Positions 53,103 through 63,042 of a DNA stretch of 64,000 nucleotides are shown in pieces. Source of the stretch: Spirosoma utsteinense (GTDB taxonomy: Bacteria; Bacteroidota; Bacteroidia; Cytophagales; Spirosomataceae); assembly GCF_014282275.1 (NCBI RefSeq), contig NZ_VFIA01000003.1:124001-188000 (forward strand), given 5' to 3'. Both the position numbers and the translations under genes were made by a program. Every line of letters starts with the position of its first letter. The first letter of the stretch is position 1. The notes beneath the pieces were generated by a model. The model saw only the letters and a list, made by a program, of their open reading frames with translations, ran no database searches and had not been told where the DNA came from.

Positions 53103-55220
53103 TTACGCCTTCACAGTACCTTTTTCTTTAGCAACGACGCCTTCCGCAATGTTGTTCGGCACTATTTCGTAGTGCGCAAACGTCAGGTTAGCCGTAGCCC
53201 GGCCCGACGACATCGTACGCAGATCGGTAACGTAGCCAAACAACTCCGACAGAGGAACATCGGCCTTGATCACCTGCGATCCGGATTTGGTATCCATGCC
53301 TTTCATTACACCCCGGCGACGGTTCAGGTCACCCGTAATTGGGCCTGTATACTCTTCTGGCGTCAATACTTCAACGGCCATGATTGGTTCAAGCAGTTTC
53401 GGACCAGCCTGGCGGGCCGCATCGCGGAAGCCCAAACGAGCCGCCATTTCGAACGAGAGCGAGTCGGAGTCAACGTCGTGGTACGAACCATGAACCAGCC
53501 GCACTTTCATGCCCTGTAAGGGGAAGCCAGCCAGCGGACCATTTTTCAGCGATTCGTTGAAGCCTTTTTCAATGGCCGGAATAAATTCGCGGGGAATTAC
53601 CCCACCAACAATGCCATTTACAAACTCGAGGCCGGGCTGAATAATGCCAGCTTCGTCTTCGTCACGTGGTCCGAGTTCAAACACGATGTCGGCAAACTTA
53701 CCGCGACCACCCGTTTGCTTTTTGTAAACCTCGCGGTGCTCGACGTTCTTGGTCAGTTTCTCTTTGTAAGCCACCTGTGGCGCACCCTGATTCACCTCTA
53801 CTTTAAACTCCCGACGCATCCGGTCGATAATGATCTCCAGGTGAAGCTCGCCCATACCACGGATAATGGTCTGGCCGGTTTCTTCGTTCGACTCAACTTT
53901 AAGGGTTGGGTCTTCTTCGATCAGTTTACCAATTGCTTTCGAGAAGTTGTCCTGATCGGCCGATTTCTTTGGTTCGATTGCATAACCGATAACAGGCTCC
54001 GGGAATACCATCGATTCCAGAATGATCGGGTGCTTCTCATCCGACAGCGTATCGCCGGTTTTGATGTCTTTAAACCCAACTACAGCACCGATGTCACCAG
54101 CCTCCAGACGATCGATCTGGTTTTGCTTGTTGGCGTGCATCTGGAAAATCCGCGAAATCCGCTCTTTGTTGCCCGACCGGTTGTTGAGTATGTAAGAGCC
54201 TGACTCTAGAACGCCCGAGTAAGAACGTACGAAGCAAAGGCGACCAACATAAGGGTCAGTAGCAATTTTGAACGCCAGACCAGCAAATGGTTCGCTGGTA
54301 GATGGTTTACGCGAAATTTCTTCGCCCGTGTCAGGGTTCGTGCCAAAAATGCTCTCTTTGTCCATTGGTGACGGCAACAGCGCCATCACATAGTCGAGCA
54401 TGGTTTGCACACCTTTATTTTTGAACGACGAACCACAAAGCATCGGCACAATTTTCATGCTGATGGTAGCTTTGCGAAGAGCCGCCAGAATTTCATCTTC
54501 CGAGATCGAAGACGGGTCATCGAAATATTTTTCCATCAGCGAGTCGTCGAATTCGGCTACTGCTTCAAGAAGTTTTTCGCGCCACTCCGTTGCCTCGTCC
54601 AGCATATCGGCCGGAATAGGAATTTCGGTAAAGGTCATCCCCTTGTCCGTCTCGTTCCAGATAATCCCCCGGAAGTTAACGAGGTCAACGACGCCTTTGA
54701 AGTTATCTTCTTCGCCAATTGGCAGCTGAAGCGGAACAGCGTAGCTACCCAGCATTTCCTTCACCTGCTTACACACGTTCAGAAAATCGGCACCAGAGCG
54801 GTCCATTTTATTAACGAAGCCTAAACGAGCTACGTTATAGTTATTGGCCAGGCGCCAGTTCGTCTCCGACTGTGGCTCTACGCCGTCAACGGCACTGAAC
54901 AGGAATACCAGACCGTCAAGAACGCGCAGCGAACGGTTTACTTCAACGGTGAAGTCAACGTGACCTGGTGTATCGATGATGTTAATATGGTACTTCTGGT
55001 CGCGGTAAGTCCAGTCGACGGTTGTAGCAGCTGAGGTGATCGTAATCCCCCGCTCCTGCTCCTGTTCCATCCAGTCCATTGTGGCAGCTCCATCGTGGAC
55101 CTCACCGATCTTGTGACTTACCCCGGCGTAATAGAGAATACGTTCGGTAGTGGTCGTTTTGCCCGCGTCGATGTGGGCAGCGATACCGATGTTTCTCGTC
55201 AATAATAAATCGCGAGCCAT
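53103..55220 (-). CDS. fusA: translation elongation factor G
   Basis: A 705-residue translational GTPase that drives ribosome translocation. G1 is [11 protein letters not shown] (near residue 17), G2 has [12 protein letters not shown]3 is DTPGHVDF and G4 is NKMD. Domains II to V follow, with [21 protein letters not shown] cut across domains III/IV and the PHG-like domain IV tip (GSYHDVDSD). rpsL and rpsG are not upstream (the next gene is divergent), so the str operon is split. Confidence 0.97.
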   Translation of the reverse strand: MARDLLLTRNIGIAAHIDAGKTTTTERILYYAGVSHKIGEVHDGAATMDWMEQEQERGITITSAATTVDWTYRDQKYHINIIDTPGHVDFTVEVNRSLRVLDGLVFLFSAVDGVEPQSETNWRLANNYNVARLGFVNKMDRSGADFLNVCKQVKEMLGSYAVPLQLPIGEEDNFKGVVDLVNFRGIIWNETDKGMTFTEIPIPADMLDEATEWREKLLEAVAEFDDSLMEKYFDDPSSISEDEILAALRKATISMKIVPMLCGSSFKNKGVQTMLDYVMALLPSPMDKESIFGTNPDTGEEISRKPSTSEPFAGLAFKIATDPYVGRLCFVRSYSGVLESGSYILNNRSGNKERISRIFQMHANKQNQIDRLEAGDIGAVVGFKDIKTGDTLSDEKHPIILESMVFPEPVIGYAIEPKKSADQDNFSKAIGKLIEEDPTLKVESNEETGQTIIRGMGELHLEIIIDRMRREFKVEVNQGAPQVAYKEKLTKNVEHREVYKKQTGGRGKFADIVFELGPRDEDEAGIIQPGLEFVNGIVGGVIPREFIPAIEKGFNESLKNGPLAGFPLQGMKVRLVHGSYHDVDSDSLSFEMAARLGFRDAARQAGPKLLEPIMAVEVLTPEEYTGPITGDLNRRRGVMKGMDTKSGSQVIKADVPLSELFGYVTDLRTMSSGRATANLTFAHYEIVPNNIAEGVVAKEKGTVKA

Positions 55221-55489
55221 TAGCTTGTTATACTGAAAGTTATGTAAATCTAAAACAGTGGAAAGGGGCCGGATAGTTCGGCAGATGTCCCCTCTCGGGA
55301 ATCAGGTCGCAAAATTACTGAAAGCCAGCCATAAAACAAATGAGAGCGAGAGATTTATACATTAACTTAAAAATCTCATTAAATCTATCTACATACTTGG
55401 TTTATTGATCTGCCGGTTATCAACCTATCAAAATAATTGGCCAGATTTGCTTCAAAGGTCCTTATCGTACCTTACCGTAACTTACAATC

Positions 55490-57298
55490 ATGCAAAATCC
55501 ATACCTCGCCCTGCTCCGCACGGCCTGGCAGTACGCCCAACAGGACAAACGGCAGTATGTGCTTATTTATGTCCTGTTCATGCTGGCCAACATCGTTACG
55601 GCCATGCACCCGCTCCTCTTCGGGTGGTTTATCGAGTCTATCCAGCGAAAAGGCACCGTAGCATTGGATACCGCCGGTTGGTTTGCCGGCGGGTTTGTGG
55701 GTTTGAAAGTGCTGGAATGGGCCTTTCATGGCCCCGCCCGCGTCATGGAACGGCGGCTTGCGTTTATACTTAGCCGTAACTACCTCGATGAACTGTATCA
55801 CCAGACGCTTCACCTACCCGTTAGCTGGCATAAGGATCACCATAGCGGCTCAACAATCAACCGGATCAACAAAGCGTATAACGCCCTCAAATCGTTTTTT
55901 CAGAACGGCTTTGTGTACCTGCATGCGCTCTCCAAATTCGTCTTTTCATTTGGGGCAATGCTTTACTTCTCCCCCACTTTCGGCCTGATCGGCGTTGCCC
56001 TGGGCGTCCTGACAGTTTATGTGATCCTGCGCTTCGACCGGCCGTTTGTCAAGGCGCTGGAAGAAACGAATGAGCACGAGCACATAGCCTCTTCGACTCT
56101 GTTCGATAGCTTGTCCAACATCAGCACGGTCATTGCGCTCCGGCTGGAGAAACGGATAGAGGCTCGCTTTGGAGAAACCATAACGGCTATTTTTCCGCCT
56201 TTTATGCGGCAGGTACGCATCAACGAATGGAAATGGTTTGTAGCCAGTATGCTTGTAGCCCTGATCTATGTGATTATTGCCACGGGTTATGTGTACCAGC
56301 ATAGCCTGCCCGGTACAGTCTTTTACATCGGTGGCCTGGTAACCTTGCTTGGTTATGTGAACCAGTTTACGAGTGTCTTCAACGACATTGCGTTGCAGTA
56401 CACCCAGATTGTTCAGTTCAATACCGATGTTCAGACAGCACGGAGCATTGGGCAGGCATATACCCGCTATGAACAGCCTGACTCCAACACAACCCTGCCT
56501 GATACATGGCAAACCATTACGTTGTCGAATCTGAATTTTTCATACAATCCCACAGATACGGACCAACCACGCAAAGCGATCCTGCGCAACGTGAACATTA
56601 CACTGAGTCGGGGCAAACGAGTGGCGTTCATTGGCGAAAGCGGCTCCGGCAAGAGTACGCTCCTGACCTTACTGCGGGGACTGTATACCCCTGAGCCGGG
56701 ATTTTCCATTCAGGTCGACGGTCAGCCTGGCTCCAGCCTGAATGCGTTGGCCAACACGGTAATGTTATTCCCGCAGGAACCGGAAATTTTCGAGAATACA
56801 GTTGGCTATAATATAACCCTTGGGCTTCCCTTTACCGATGACGAAGTGATGCAGGCTTGTCGGACGACTCATTTTGCCGAGTTAGTCAATCACATGCCCG
56901 ACGGGCTGGACACCAGCATACAGGAGAAAGGACTGAATCTGTCGGGTGGTCAGCGGCAACGCTTAGCCCTGGCGCGGGGGGTGCTGGCAGCTCAAACCAG
57001 CCACGTTGTCCTGCTGGATGAACCTACGAGCAGCGTAGACCCCAAAACGGAGTTCGATATCTATCACAAGTTATTACGCGCCTTCGGCGACAAAGCGGTG
57101 GTTTCGACCCTTCACCGGCTACATCTGCTTCCTATGTTCGACTATATCTATATTCTCCGGGAGGGGGAGGTCGTTGACGAAGGTAGTTTCACGCAGCTGC
57201 GTCAGAATAGTACGCTTTTCCAGGCAATGTGGGCCCACCAGAAGGAAGTGGTGCGCGACGAGGGTGCAGAACAGAAAAAGCTCCAGCCAATCCACTAA
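55490..57298 (+). CDS. ABC transporter with fused permease and ATPase (exporter type)
   Basis: A 602-residue half-transporter. The N-terminal ~310 residues hold six membrane helices of the ABC exporter fold. The ATPase has Walker A GESGSGKST (near 381), Q-loop FPQEPEIFEN, signature LSGGQRQRLALARG (near 482) and Walker B VVLLDEPTSSVD (near 507). It probably acts as a homodimer to export lipid, peptide or drug; the substrate is unknown. It is divergent from fusA with a 269-base gap. Confidence 0.93.
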   Translation: MQNPYLALLRTAWQYAQQDKRQYVLIYVLFMLANIVTAMHPLLFGWFIESIQRKGTVALDTAGWFAGGFVGLKVLEWAFHGPARVMERRLAFILSRNYLDELYHQTLHLPVSWHKDHHSGSTINRINKAYNALKSFFQNGFVYLHALSKFVFSFGAMLYFSPTFGLIGVALGVLTVYVILRFDRPFVKALEETNEHEHIASSTLFDSLSNISTVIALRLEKRIEARFGETITAIFPPFMRQVRINEWKWFVASMLVALIYVIIATGYVYQHSLPGTVFYIGGLVTLLGYVNQFTSVFNDIALQYTQIVQFNTDVQTARSIGQAYTRYEQPDSNTTLPDTWQTITLSNLNFSYNPTDTDQPRKAILRNVNITLSRGKRVAFIGESGSGKSTLLTLLRGLYTPEPGFSIQVDGQPGSSLNALANTVMLFPQEPEIFENTVGYNITLGLPFTDDEVMQACRTTHFAELVNHMPDGLDTSIQEKGLNLSGGQRQRLALARGVLAAQTSHVVLLDEPTSSVDPKTEFDIYHKLLRAFGDKAVVSTLHRLHLLPMFDYIYILREGEVVDEGSFTQLRQNSTLFQAMWAHQKEVVRDEGAEQKKLQPIH

Positions 57299-57341
57299 GG
57301 GGTTGGCGGGAGCCTTCTTATTACTAGTGCCTGGAAACGGT

Positions 57342-58052
57342 TTATTCCACCGGGGCTTCAACGATCGTTACAATTTTCCACAGACCCCGAATATCCTGTA
57401 GGGGCACGGTTACGTTGCCGCCATTGGGATTGTCGGAGTGAAGCGTAAGGTATCTGCGGGTGATCAGCTCATTGTCCCGAATGCGCTTGACCACGAAATA
57501 ATCCCGGTACATAACCGCAAAAACGCCCCCCGACTGATATTCCCAATCGCTCTGGTTGATGGGTACGGCCAGCACCTTGGCACCATGGGCTAGTTGAGGG
57601 CTCATACTATTACCCGAAATCTCCAGCACAACGGCATGTTTATGGCCTTTGGTAACAGGTTTCCGTACCCGGAACATTTCGGCATCCGTCGTACCAATGC
57701 CATCGGCGTAGCTTTCGACAAAGGTGGCATAGAAACGCACCGGGACAAACGGTACCTCCATCGTATCCTCGTCTGAATTACTCATCACTGCATTGGCCTC
57801 GGGCGAGTTCAACACGGGCAGAATACCCCGAATCAGGTAGTCGGCACTGATTTGTGGGTAGCAGGCCAGCAAACTCATAATCGTATCGTATGACGGTTTT
57901 GCCCGGCCATTCAATATGTTATAAAACTTTGACGGATTTTCGCCCAACTCCTTGGCAATCTGATAGATTGTGATGCCCAAGGCATCGAAAACCTGTTTTA
58001 GCCGACTTTGAATGCTCACGGTTCCGTCAATTTTGTTCAAACATTTTTCCAT
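57342..58052 (-). CDS. LexA/UmuD-like repressor (HTH plus S24 peptidase)
   Basis: I chose the ATG at 58052 (MEKCLNKIDG); upstream in-frame ATGs exist at 58076 and 58115 but run through the operator region. 236 residues. An XRE-type HTH covers about 14-68 (ITIYQIAKELGENPSKFYNIL). A linker follows, then an S24 peptidase-like domain with S149 in GNSMSPQL and K189 in YFVVKRI as the Ser-Lys dyad. Such proteins cleave themselves on RecA filaments and derepress target genes. The Y-family polymerase gene is divergent, 122 bases away. Confidence 0.88.
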   Translation of the reverse strand: MEKCLNKIDGTVSIQSRLKQVFDALGITIYQIAKELGENPSKFYNILNGRAKPSYDTIMSLLACYPQISADYLIRGILPVLNSPEANAVMSNSDEDTMEVPFVPVRFYATFVESYADGIGTTDAEMFRVRKPVTKGHKHAVVLEISGNSMSPQLAHGAKVLAVPINQSDWEYQSGGVFAVMYRDYFVVKRIRDNELITRRYLTLHSDNPNGGNVTVPLQDIRGLWKIVTIVEAPVE

Positions 58053-58053
58053 T

Positions 58054-58070
58054 ATTATCGTACAGATAAT
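58054..58070. promoter_or_regulatory. inverted repeat ATTATC-N5-GATAAT at the S24 gene start
   Basis: A perfect 6-base inverted repeat with a 5-base spacer, just before the ATG at 58052. It may be a secondary repressor site. It is short and AT-rich, so chance cannot be excluded. Confidence 0.35.
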
Positions 58071-58078
58071 AGACATTA

Positions 58079-58120
58079 TAATACAAGTAAAATATATTGC
58101 GCTTGTATTACGCAAACATA
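58079..58120 (-). promoter_or_regulatory. promoter box and palindromic operator in the S24/Y-polymerase divergent gap
   Basis: The minus strand has TATGTTTG (58120-58113), a TAnnTTTG box for the S24 gene. Directly downstream lies a perfect 9-base inverted repeat TAATACAAG-N14-CTTGTATTA (58079-58110), over the expected transcription start. This is the normal place for autorepression, and the site lies between both divergent genes. No good -33 is seen. Confidence 0.55.
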
Positions 58121-58174
58121 CTACTATTACAGACGAATAGATATGACTTTTGTTACTTTCTTATTTAACAATTG

Positions 58175-59440
58175 ATGGATCGGAACCGACTTGTCGAACA
58201 TGTTCATCCCACCGTGTTATTCGTTGATATGAATAGCTTCTTTGCCTCCTGTGAGCAACAGGTTAATTTCTGGTTGCGGGGGCGGCCGGTGGGCGTGTGC
58301 GTCTATACCGGCAGGCAGGGTTGTATCATTGCGCCCTCAGTTGAAGCGAAAAAGCAGGGCGTTAAAACAGGTATGCGGCTGGACGAAGCTATGGTCATTT
58401 GTCCCGATCTGATCCCCATAGAGACACACCCCAGCCGCTACCGCGAATATCACGTCAAAATCATAGACGTGCTCAAAAAATTCTCCGACGATGTTGTCCC
58501 TAAAAGCATCGATGAAGCCGTTGTCGATCTGACCAATTATCAACTGGCTTATAAAGACATGAGCAAAGTGGCGAACGACATAAAGCAGGCGATCCGGCAG
58601 GAAGTGGGCGACTACCTCCGGTGTTCCATCGGCATTGCACCCAATGTTTTTCTGGCGAAACTGGCGTCAGACATTCAAAAGCCTGATGGACTCACCATTA
58701 TTACTCCCGAAACGATCGACGCGGTGTTAGGCTCTCTACGCCTGACCGATTTGCCGGGTATTGGCCAGGGCATGGCCGCACGGCTACAGGATGGCGGTAT
58801 CCATACGCCCCTGGCCCTGCGTTATGCCACCCCCGATCACCTGAAAGCCGTTTGTAAAAGTATCGTTGGCTGGCATTGGCACTTGCGACTAAATTTTAAG
58901 GGCGAAGTAGATCTGGACACCAACGACACCTACAAAAGCATGTCGGCTATGCGAACGGTATCGGCTGGGCAGCGCAGCACACCCGAACGGCTGGATGAAC
59001 TCCTGTTGTCCCTTTGCCTGACGCTTGAACGGCGCATGGTCCGGCAGCAGGTATTTTGTCAGGAACTTTCGTTTTCCTGCCGCTATCAAAGCGGGAAGAC
59101 GTATAACTACGAAGTGCGCTTCTCTGATCCGAAGCAGGACGGTCCCGAACTATACGAGATCATCAGCCAGCGGCTGCTTACCTTTCAGCAAGCGCACCAG
59201 TGCGAACCGGTGCTCAACGAACACCTGAGAAGCATGTGTGTAGCTGTTTTCCGTTTCATTCCCGCCGAAGCCCTGCCGTTGAGCCTGTTCGACGACAACT
59301 CCCGGAAAGACAAGCTCCGGAAAACATTGTACAGTATGAAGACGAAGTTTGGTGCCGACAAACTTCTGCGCGCTACCGAACTGCGCGACAACCCTGCTTA
59401 CCGGGATGTAATCGGATTTGGCAACATCAAAGATCTGTAG
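58175..59440 (+). CDS. Y-family translesion DNA polymerase (UmuC/DinB-like)
   Basis: I chose the ATG at 58175 (MDRNRLVEHV), which follows an in-frame TTG; 421 residues. Catalytic acids are D18 in LFVDMNSFFASCEQQ and the SIDEA pair near 112-113. The steric region has CVYTGRQGCIIAPSVEAKKQG, and the helix-hairpin-helix is DLPGIGQGMAARL (near 191). A little-finger domain follows (MSAMRTVSAGQRSTPERLDE). It copies past DNA damage. The UmuC/DinB branch is not settled; pairing with an S24 repressor favours a UmuC-like SOS role. Confidence 0.92.
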   Translation: MDRNRLVEHVHPTVLFVDMNSFFASCEQQVNFWLRGRPVGVCVYTGRQGCIIAPSVEAKKQGVKTGMRLDEAMVICPDLIPIETHPSRYREYHVKIIDVLKKFSDDVVPKSIDEAVVDLTNYQLAYKDMSKVANDIKQAIRQEVGDYLRCSIGIAPNVFLAKLASDIQKPDGLTIITPETIDAVLGSLRLTDLPGIGQGMAARLQDGGIHTPLALRYATPDHLKAVCKSIVGWHWHLRLNFKGEVDLDTNDTYKSMSAMRTVSAGQRSTPERLDELLLSLCLTLERRMVRQQVFCQELSFSCRYQSGKTYNYEVRFSDPKQDGPELYEIISQRLLTFQQAHQCEPVLNEHLRSMCVAVFRFIPAEALPLSLFDDNSRKDKLRKTLYSMKTKFGADKLLRATELRDNPAYRDVIGFGNIKDL

Positions 59441-59496
59441 CCAATTGTGTTCGGGTGCCGGTAATGCCCCTACCGCGCGCACTCAAATTCCATTTT

Positions 59497-60351
59497 TTAC
59501 TTCAGCACGCCCATGCGCCCATTTTGAAAATCGTCGAAAGCGGCTAGGATTTCCTCCCGGGTATTCATCACAAAGGGACCGTAAACGGCCAACGGCTCGT
59601 TGATTGGCGCTCCGGCCAGGATAAGCACTCTGGTATCGTCCGATGCCCCTACCGCGATCGTTTCGCCGTCGGAATTGGTCAGCGCAATCTGCCCGCGCAG
59701 GAGAGGTTCACCATTAATAGTCGACGAACCACTCAGGACGTAAACCATCAATGAAAAATCGAGGGGAACGGCAAGTGTTTCTGTTTGTCCACCAGCCAGC
59801 GTCAGATCGGCCACGACAACCGGACTGAACGTATGTGCCGGGCCTTGCAGGCCGTTCAGTTCACCCGCTATAACGCGTAACTGGCCACCTCCGGGCAAAG
59901 TGCCGGTGGGAATACGGGACGAACTTATATCCTGATAGCGGGGTGGACTCATCTTGTCTTTGGCAGGCAGGTTGACCCATAGCTGTACAAAATCCAGTTG
60001 GCCGCCCCGGCGGGAAAACTCCTGCTCGTGTTTTTCTTCGTGAATGATACCCGATGCGGCTGTCATCCACTGTACATCGCCCGCAAACAATTTGCCCCGG
60101 TTGCCCGCCGAGTCGCGGTGTTCCAGCGCACCTTCATAAACGACTGTAACCGTTTCAAAGCCCCGGTGTGGATGCTCATCAACACCTTTAGGCTGGTCTG
60201 ACGGCTGAACCTGCATCGGTCCGTGATGGTCGAGTAATAGAAACGGATTAAAAGGCCTCGATCCCTGTGGATGAAACGCATTTAACCCAATAAACCCATC
60301 GCCAACACTGTTTGGCGAGGCTGTGCGAATAGCTGCGATTGTACGTTGCAT
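59497..60351 (-). CDS. pirin family protein
   Basis: A 284-residue double cupin. The N-terminal cupin has the metal ligands of pirin: DEHPHRGFETVTVVYEG (two His, near 58-62) and SGIIHEEKHEQEF (His and Glu, near 103-106). The C-terminal cupin starts near residue 165. Bacterial pirins include quercetin 2,3-dioxygenases and redox-linked regulators; the specific role here is unknown. Confidence 0.93.
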   Translation of the reverse strand: MQRTIAAIRTASPNSVGDGFIGLNAFHPQGSRPFNPFLLLDHHGPMQVQPSDQPKGVDEHPHRGFETVTVVYEGALEHRDSAGNRGKLFAGDVQWMTAASGIIHEEKHEQEFSRRGGQLDFVQLWVNLPAKDKMSPPRYQDISSSRIPTGTLPGGGQLRVIAGELNGLQGPAHTFSPVVVADLTLAGGQTETLAVPLDFSLMVYVLSGSSTINGEPLLRGQIALTNSDGETIAVGASDDTRVLILAGAPINEPLAVYGPFVMNTREEILAAFDDFQNGRMGVLK

Positions 60352-60431
60352 CGTTCTTATTACATGTATCTACATTTAATACAATAACCGGTAATTAGTC
60401 TGACAAGTTCACCACCTGCACCATCTTCAGG

Positions 60432-61253
60432 TTACGCGTTTATCACCTGTTCTTTCGGACAGAAAAATGTTGTACGACCGCCTACCGTTGCGCGCTCGAT
60501 ACGCGTCCGACAACGGGGACAATAGTTGTGTGCTTCCACATCGTCGTAAGGCGAATCATCCCACTCACGAACATGAATCAGGAAATTATTGGGAAAATCG
60601 CGGTAGGTAGCCTCATAACGAATGGCCGTTTCGAGGACCAGCTGTATCGCCTGGTGCAGTTGAGTCATCTGACCATCGGTGAGCGTATCGGCACGCTGTT
60701 CAGGATGTACGTACGCCTGAAACAGAACTTCATCCACGATCCAGTTACCCAGGCCGGCTACGACATGCTGGTCGAGCAGAACCGGTTTGATGAGGGCTTT
60801 CTTACGGCGGACCCGATCAGCCAGGGTATCACGCGTTATATCCAGGCCATCCTGACCGATTTTTTTCTCCAGCAAATACGCATCGATATCACTGACCAGA
60901 CCAACCCGCTCAAATTTTCGGGGACATAAGAAGCCGAGATTATACCCTGTAGCAAACTCAAACACGATCCTGGCAAAGCGGGGCCGGTTGAGCGAAGCGT
61001 GGTAATATTCCAGATCGCCGGTCATACCAAAATGCATTCTAACGATCACGGCAGGATCGTCGGTTAGGATGAACAGGTTCTTTCCTACCCGGCGAGTGCT
61101 CACGAACTGACGCCCTTCGAGGGCATTGATCAGGGTGCTGTAATCCGTTGTCAGTAATTTTTTATCGTCTACTTCTATGTGTTGAATAGTTTGAAACAGC
61201 GACGAGGTTTCCAGGTATTGACGGCGAATTTCGACTTCGGGCAGTTCGGGCAT
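60432..61253 (-). CDS. Fpg/Nei family DNA glycosylase with altered zinc finger
   Basis: A 273-residue base-excision repair enzyme. The N-terminus MPELPEVEIRR provides the catalytic Pro2 and Glu3. The H2TH region is GLGNWIVDEVLFQAYVHPEQ. The C-terminal zinc finger reads C245-PR-C248 ... C265-PK-E268, so the fourth zinc Cys is replaced by Glu. Fpg removes oxidised purines such as 8-oxoguanine, Nei oxidised pyrimidines; I cannot decide between them from sequence alone. Confidence 0.92.
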   Translation of the reverse strand: MPELPEVEIRRQYLETSSLFQTIQHIEVDDKKLLTTDYSTLINALEGRQFVSTRRVGKNLFILTDDPAVIVRMHFGMTGDLEYYHASLNRPRFARIVFEFATGYNLGFLCPRKFERVGLVSDIDAYLLEKKIGQDGLDITRDTLADRVRRKKALIKPVLLDQHVVAGLGNWIVDEVLFQAYVHPEQRADTLTDGQMTQLHQAIQLVLETAIRYEATYRDFPNNFLIHVREWDDSPYDDVEAHNYCPRCRTRIERATVGGRTTFFCPKEQVINA

Positions 61254-61589
61254 AAATACATTTATTTCTTACATAAACGCAGTAAATGGCTCGTTGTTAA
61301 TTAATTCCACAAGTGGGTCGTGGCAGAAATACAGCCGGGTTTTACTCAGCATATATATTGACTATATGGTTGATCGACTTGTTTGTCAGGACTTTGTTTT
61401 TGAACTTTGTCCGAAATCTACCCGTTCCGTCAAACAATACGGCCTGTATGTAGTACGTTACAGTACTGCGTTTATCGCTAAATACACAGACCCTATAGCC
61501 AAACTATACTCTTGTCCTGAACCATTCAGATGTGACAACCTCTACACAAGTAGAAAGTGCATGTTCAATCGTTAAACTGAAAATTTGTT
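61254..61589. other. 336-base spacer between the divergent glycosylase and coiled-coil genes
   Basis: This gap must hold two divergent promoters. An open frame of 93 codons (61294-61575, plus) has odd composition, with many Cys and Tyr and no domain, and is probably chance. I see no long inverted repeat and no clear TAnnTTTG box; TTTG-like sequences occur near 61585. Confidence 0.6.
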
Positions 61590-62525
61590 ATGGAGAATAA
61601 TCCACAAAAACCCAAGACCAACGGTGCCCTGTTAGCTGCTCTGATTATCATGACTGGTTTGGCAGGTGTATCGAGTTATCTGTATTTCGATCAAAAGAAA
61701 GTTTCAGAGAATCAGGAGGTAACTATCTCTGAGCGCGTTGAAGAACTCTCGACAACCCGCGTTAAACTGGATTCGATTTCGACGGCTCTGGACGCCAAAA
61801 TCGCCGAGGTACAGAAGTTGGGTGGTGACGTTACGGAACTGGAAAAAATGAAAGTGCAGCTGGAGAACGACAAAGCGTCGCTTCGTAAAGGCAGCCGCAT
61901 TTCGCTGGCCCGTTATGACGCCAAGATTAAGCAATATGAAGCGTTCCTGGTGGAAAAAGATACGCTTATCGCCAATCTTCAGCGCGAAAACGTAACACTG
62001 GCGACGAACGTCAAAGTGCTGGACGAGGAAAACACCGGCCTGAAAACGGAACGCCAGAAGCTGACTGATTCGGTAACGACGGTCGTCACACAAAATCAGG
62101 AACTAAGCACCAAAGTGACGCGGGCTGCTGCGCTGAAAGCACAGAACGTGAAAGTATTTGCGGTCAACGCAAAAGGTAAAGTAAAAGAAGACGATGCTTA
62201 CAAAGCAAAGCGGCTCGATAAAATCAAACTGGTTTATACCCTGCTGGACAATCCGCTGACGCGTGAAGAGCCGAAGGACGTATATGTCCGGGTGTTGGAC
62301 CCACAGGGAGCAGTTGTCTCGGATATGGCAAACGGTTCAGGAACGTTCAGCGTAGATGGTAACGAAACCATTTACACCACCAAGCAAACGGTCAACTACA
62401 CCAGCAACGGCCAGAATGTAGAACTGCTTTATACCCGTGGTATTCCTTACAAGCCCGGCAAGTATACGGTTGAACTGTATGCAGAAGGCTTCCGCATCGG
62501 TGCGGGTGAGTTTGCCATCCGGTAA
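61590..62525 (+). CDS. membrane-anchored coiled-coil protein, unknown function
   Basis: A 311-residue protein. A short polar N-terminus (MENNPQKPKTNG) precedes one membrane helix (about 12-32, ALLAALIIMTGLAGVSSYLY). A long coiled coil of about 150 residues follows, rich in Glu, Lys, Leu and Thr (about 40-190). The last ~110 residues are a beta domain (VRVLDPQGAV, GIPYKPGKYTVELYAEGF) that looks like an Ig-type fold. Such proteins are common in Bacteroidota but uncharacterised. A terminator follows. Confidence 0.82.
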   Translation: MENNPQKPKTNGALLAALIIMTGLAGVSSYLYFDQKKVSENQEVTISERVEELSTTRVKLDSISTALDAKIAEVQKLGGDVTELEKMKVQLENDKASLRKGSRISLARYDAKIKQYEAFLVEKDTLIANLQRENVTLATNVKVLDEENTGLKTERQKLTDSVTTVVTQNQELSTKVTRAAALKAQNVKVFAVNAKGKVKEDDAYKAKRLDKIKLVYTLLDNPLTREEPKDVYVRVLDPQGAVVSDMANGSGTFSVDGNETIYTTKQTVNYTSNGQNVELLYTRGIPYKPGKYTVELYAEGFRIGAGEFAIR

Positions 62526-62544
62526 GCCAGATAAGATCCAACAG

Positions 62545-62580
62545 AAAAAGCGCGATACCCAACGGTGTCGCGCTTTTTTT
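62545..62580 (+). terminator. intrinsic terminator after the coiled-coil gene
   Basis: AAAAAGCGCGATACC pairs with GGTGTCGCGCTTTTT and runs into a T-tract. It lies 20 bases past the stop, and A-rich sequence on the other side may let it serve the convergent lipoprotein gene too. Confidence 0.88.
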
Positions 62581-62600
62581 ATGTATAGCAGCCAGGTCTG

Positions 62601-63038
62601 TTACTTAAACCCAGCGAAGTACAAAGACCGTTTTGGATCACTCTGAACCGAAACCCGGAGTAGCTTACCCTGCTTCTCCATACCATTGTTCGTAAAGATA
62701 CGGTCGGTTTGCAGCGTGCCGATACTGGAATCGGCCACGCGCAATTGAATAGCGTCGGCCTGCCGGTTCAGGACAACGTTTGAAATACGCTCGCTGCTTT
62801 TAACCGGATATAATTTCGTGTATACCAACGTAACGGTGCTATCAGACTCCGTTGTCAACTCCGCATAGGGCATTTGGCTGGCCGACAGCGCGACGCTGGA
62901 TGGGTCGAGATAGGCGTTGGTCTGGTAGGTACCAGCGACTTCACCTGCCAGCGTTTGGGCACTGGGTTGAATGTCAGCCTCGCGCTGGCAAGCCGTGGTG
63001 GCAGCCAGCAAGGCGAGTAGAAGAAGTCGTGGATGCAT
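62601..63038 (-). CDS. small lipoprotein of unknown function
   Basis: I chose the ATG at 63038 (MHPRLLLLALL), giving 145 residues and a good lipoprotein signal with lipobox TTAC (Cys about residue 17) followed by QREADIQ. An ATG 21 bases upstream is possible. The mature part is short and beta-rich (SDSTVTLVYTKLYPV, RISNVVLNRQADAIQLRV). No family recognised. It follows the transglutaminase gene with a 4-base gap, so the two probably share a transcript. Confidence 0.78.
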   Translation of the reverse strand: MHPRLLLLALLAATTACQREADIQPSAQTLAGEVAGTYQTNAYLDPSSVALSASQMPYAELTTESDSTVTLVYTKLYPVKSSERISNVVLNRQADAIQLRVADSSIGTLQTDRIFTNNGMEKQGKLLRVSVQSDPKRSLYFAGFK

Positions 63039-63042
63039 AGTC

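Noticed and set aside
61294..61575. Possible small gene of 93 codons before the coiled-coil gene
   Set aside because: Cys/Tyr-rich, no domain or signal, and it occupies the region that must hold two promoters. Left as a spacer.
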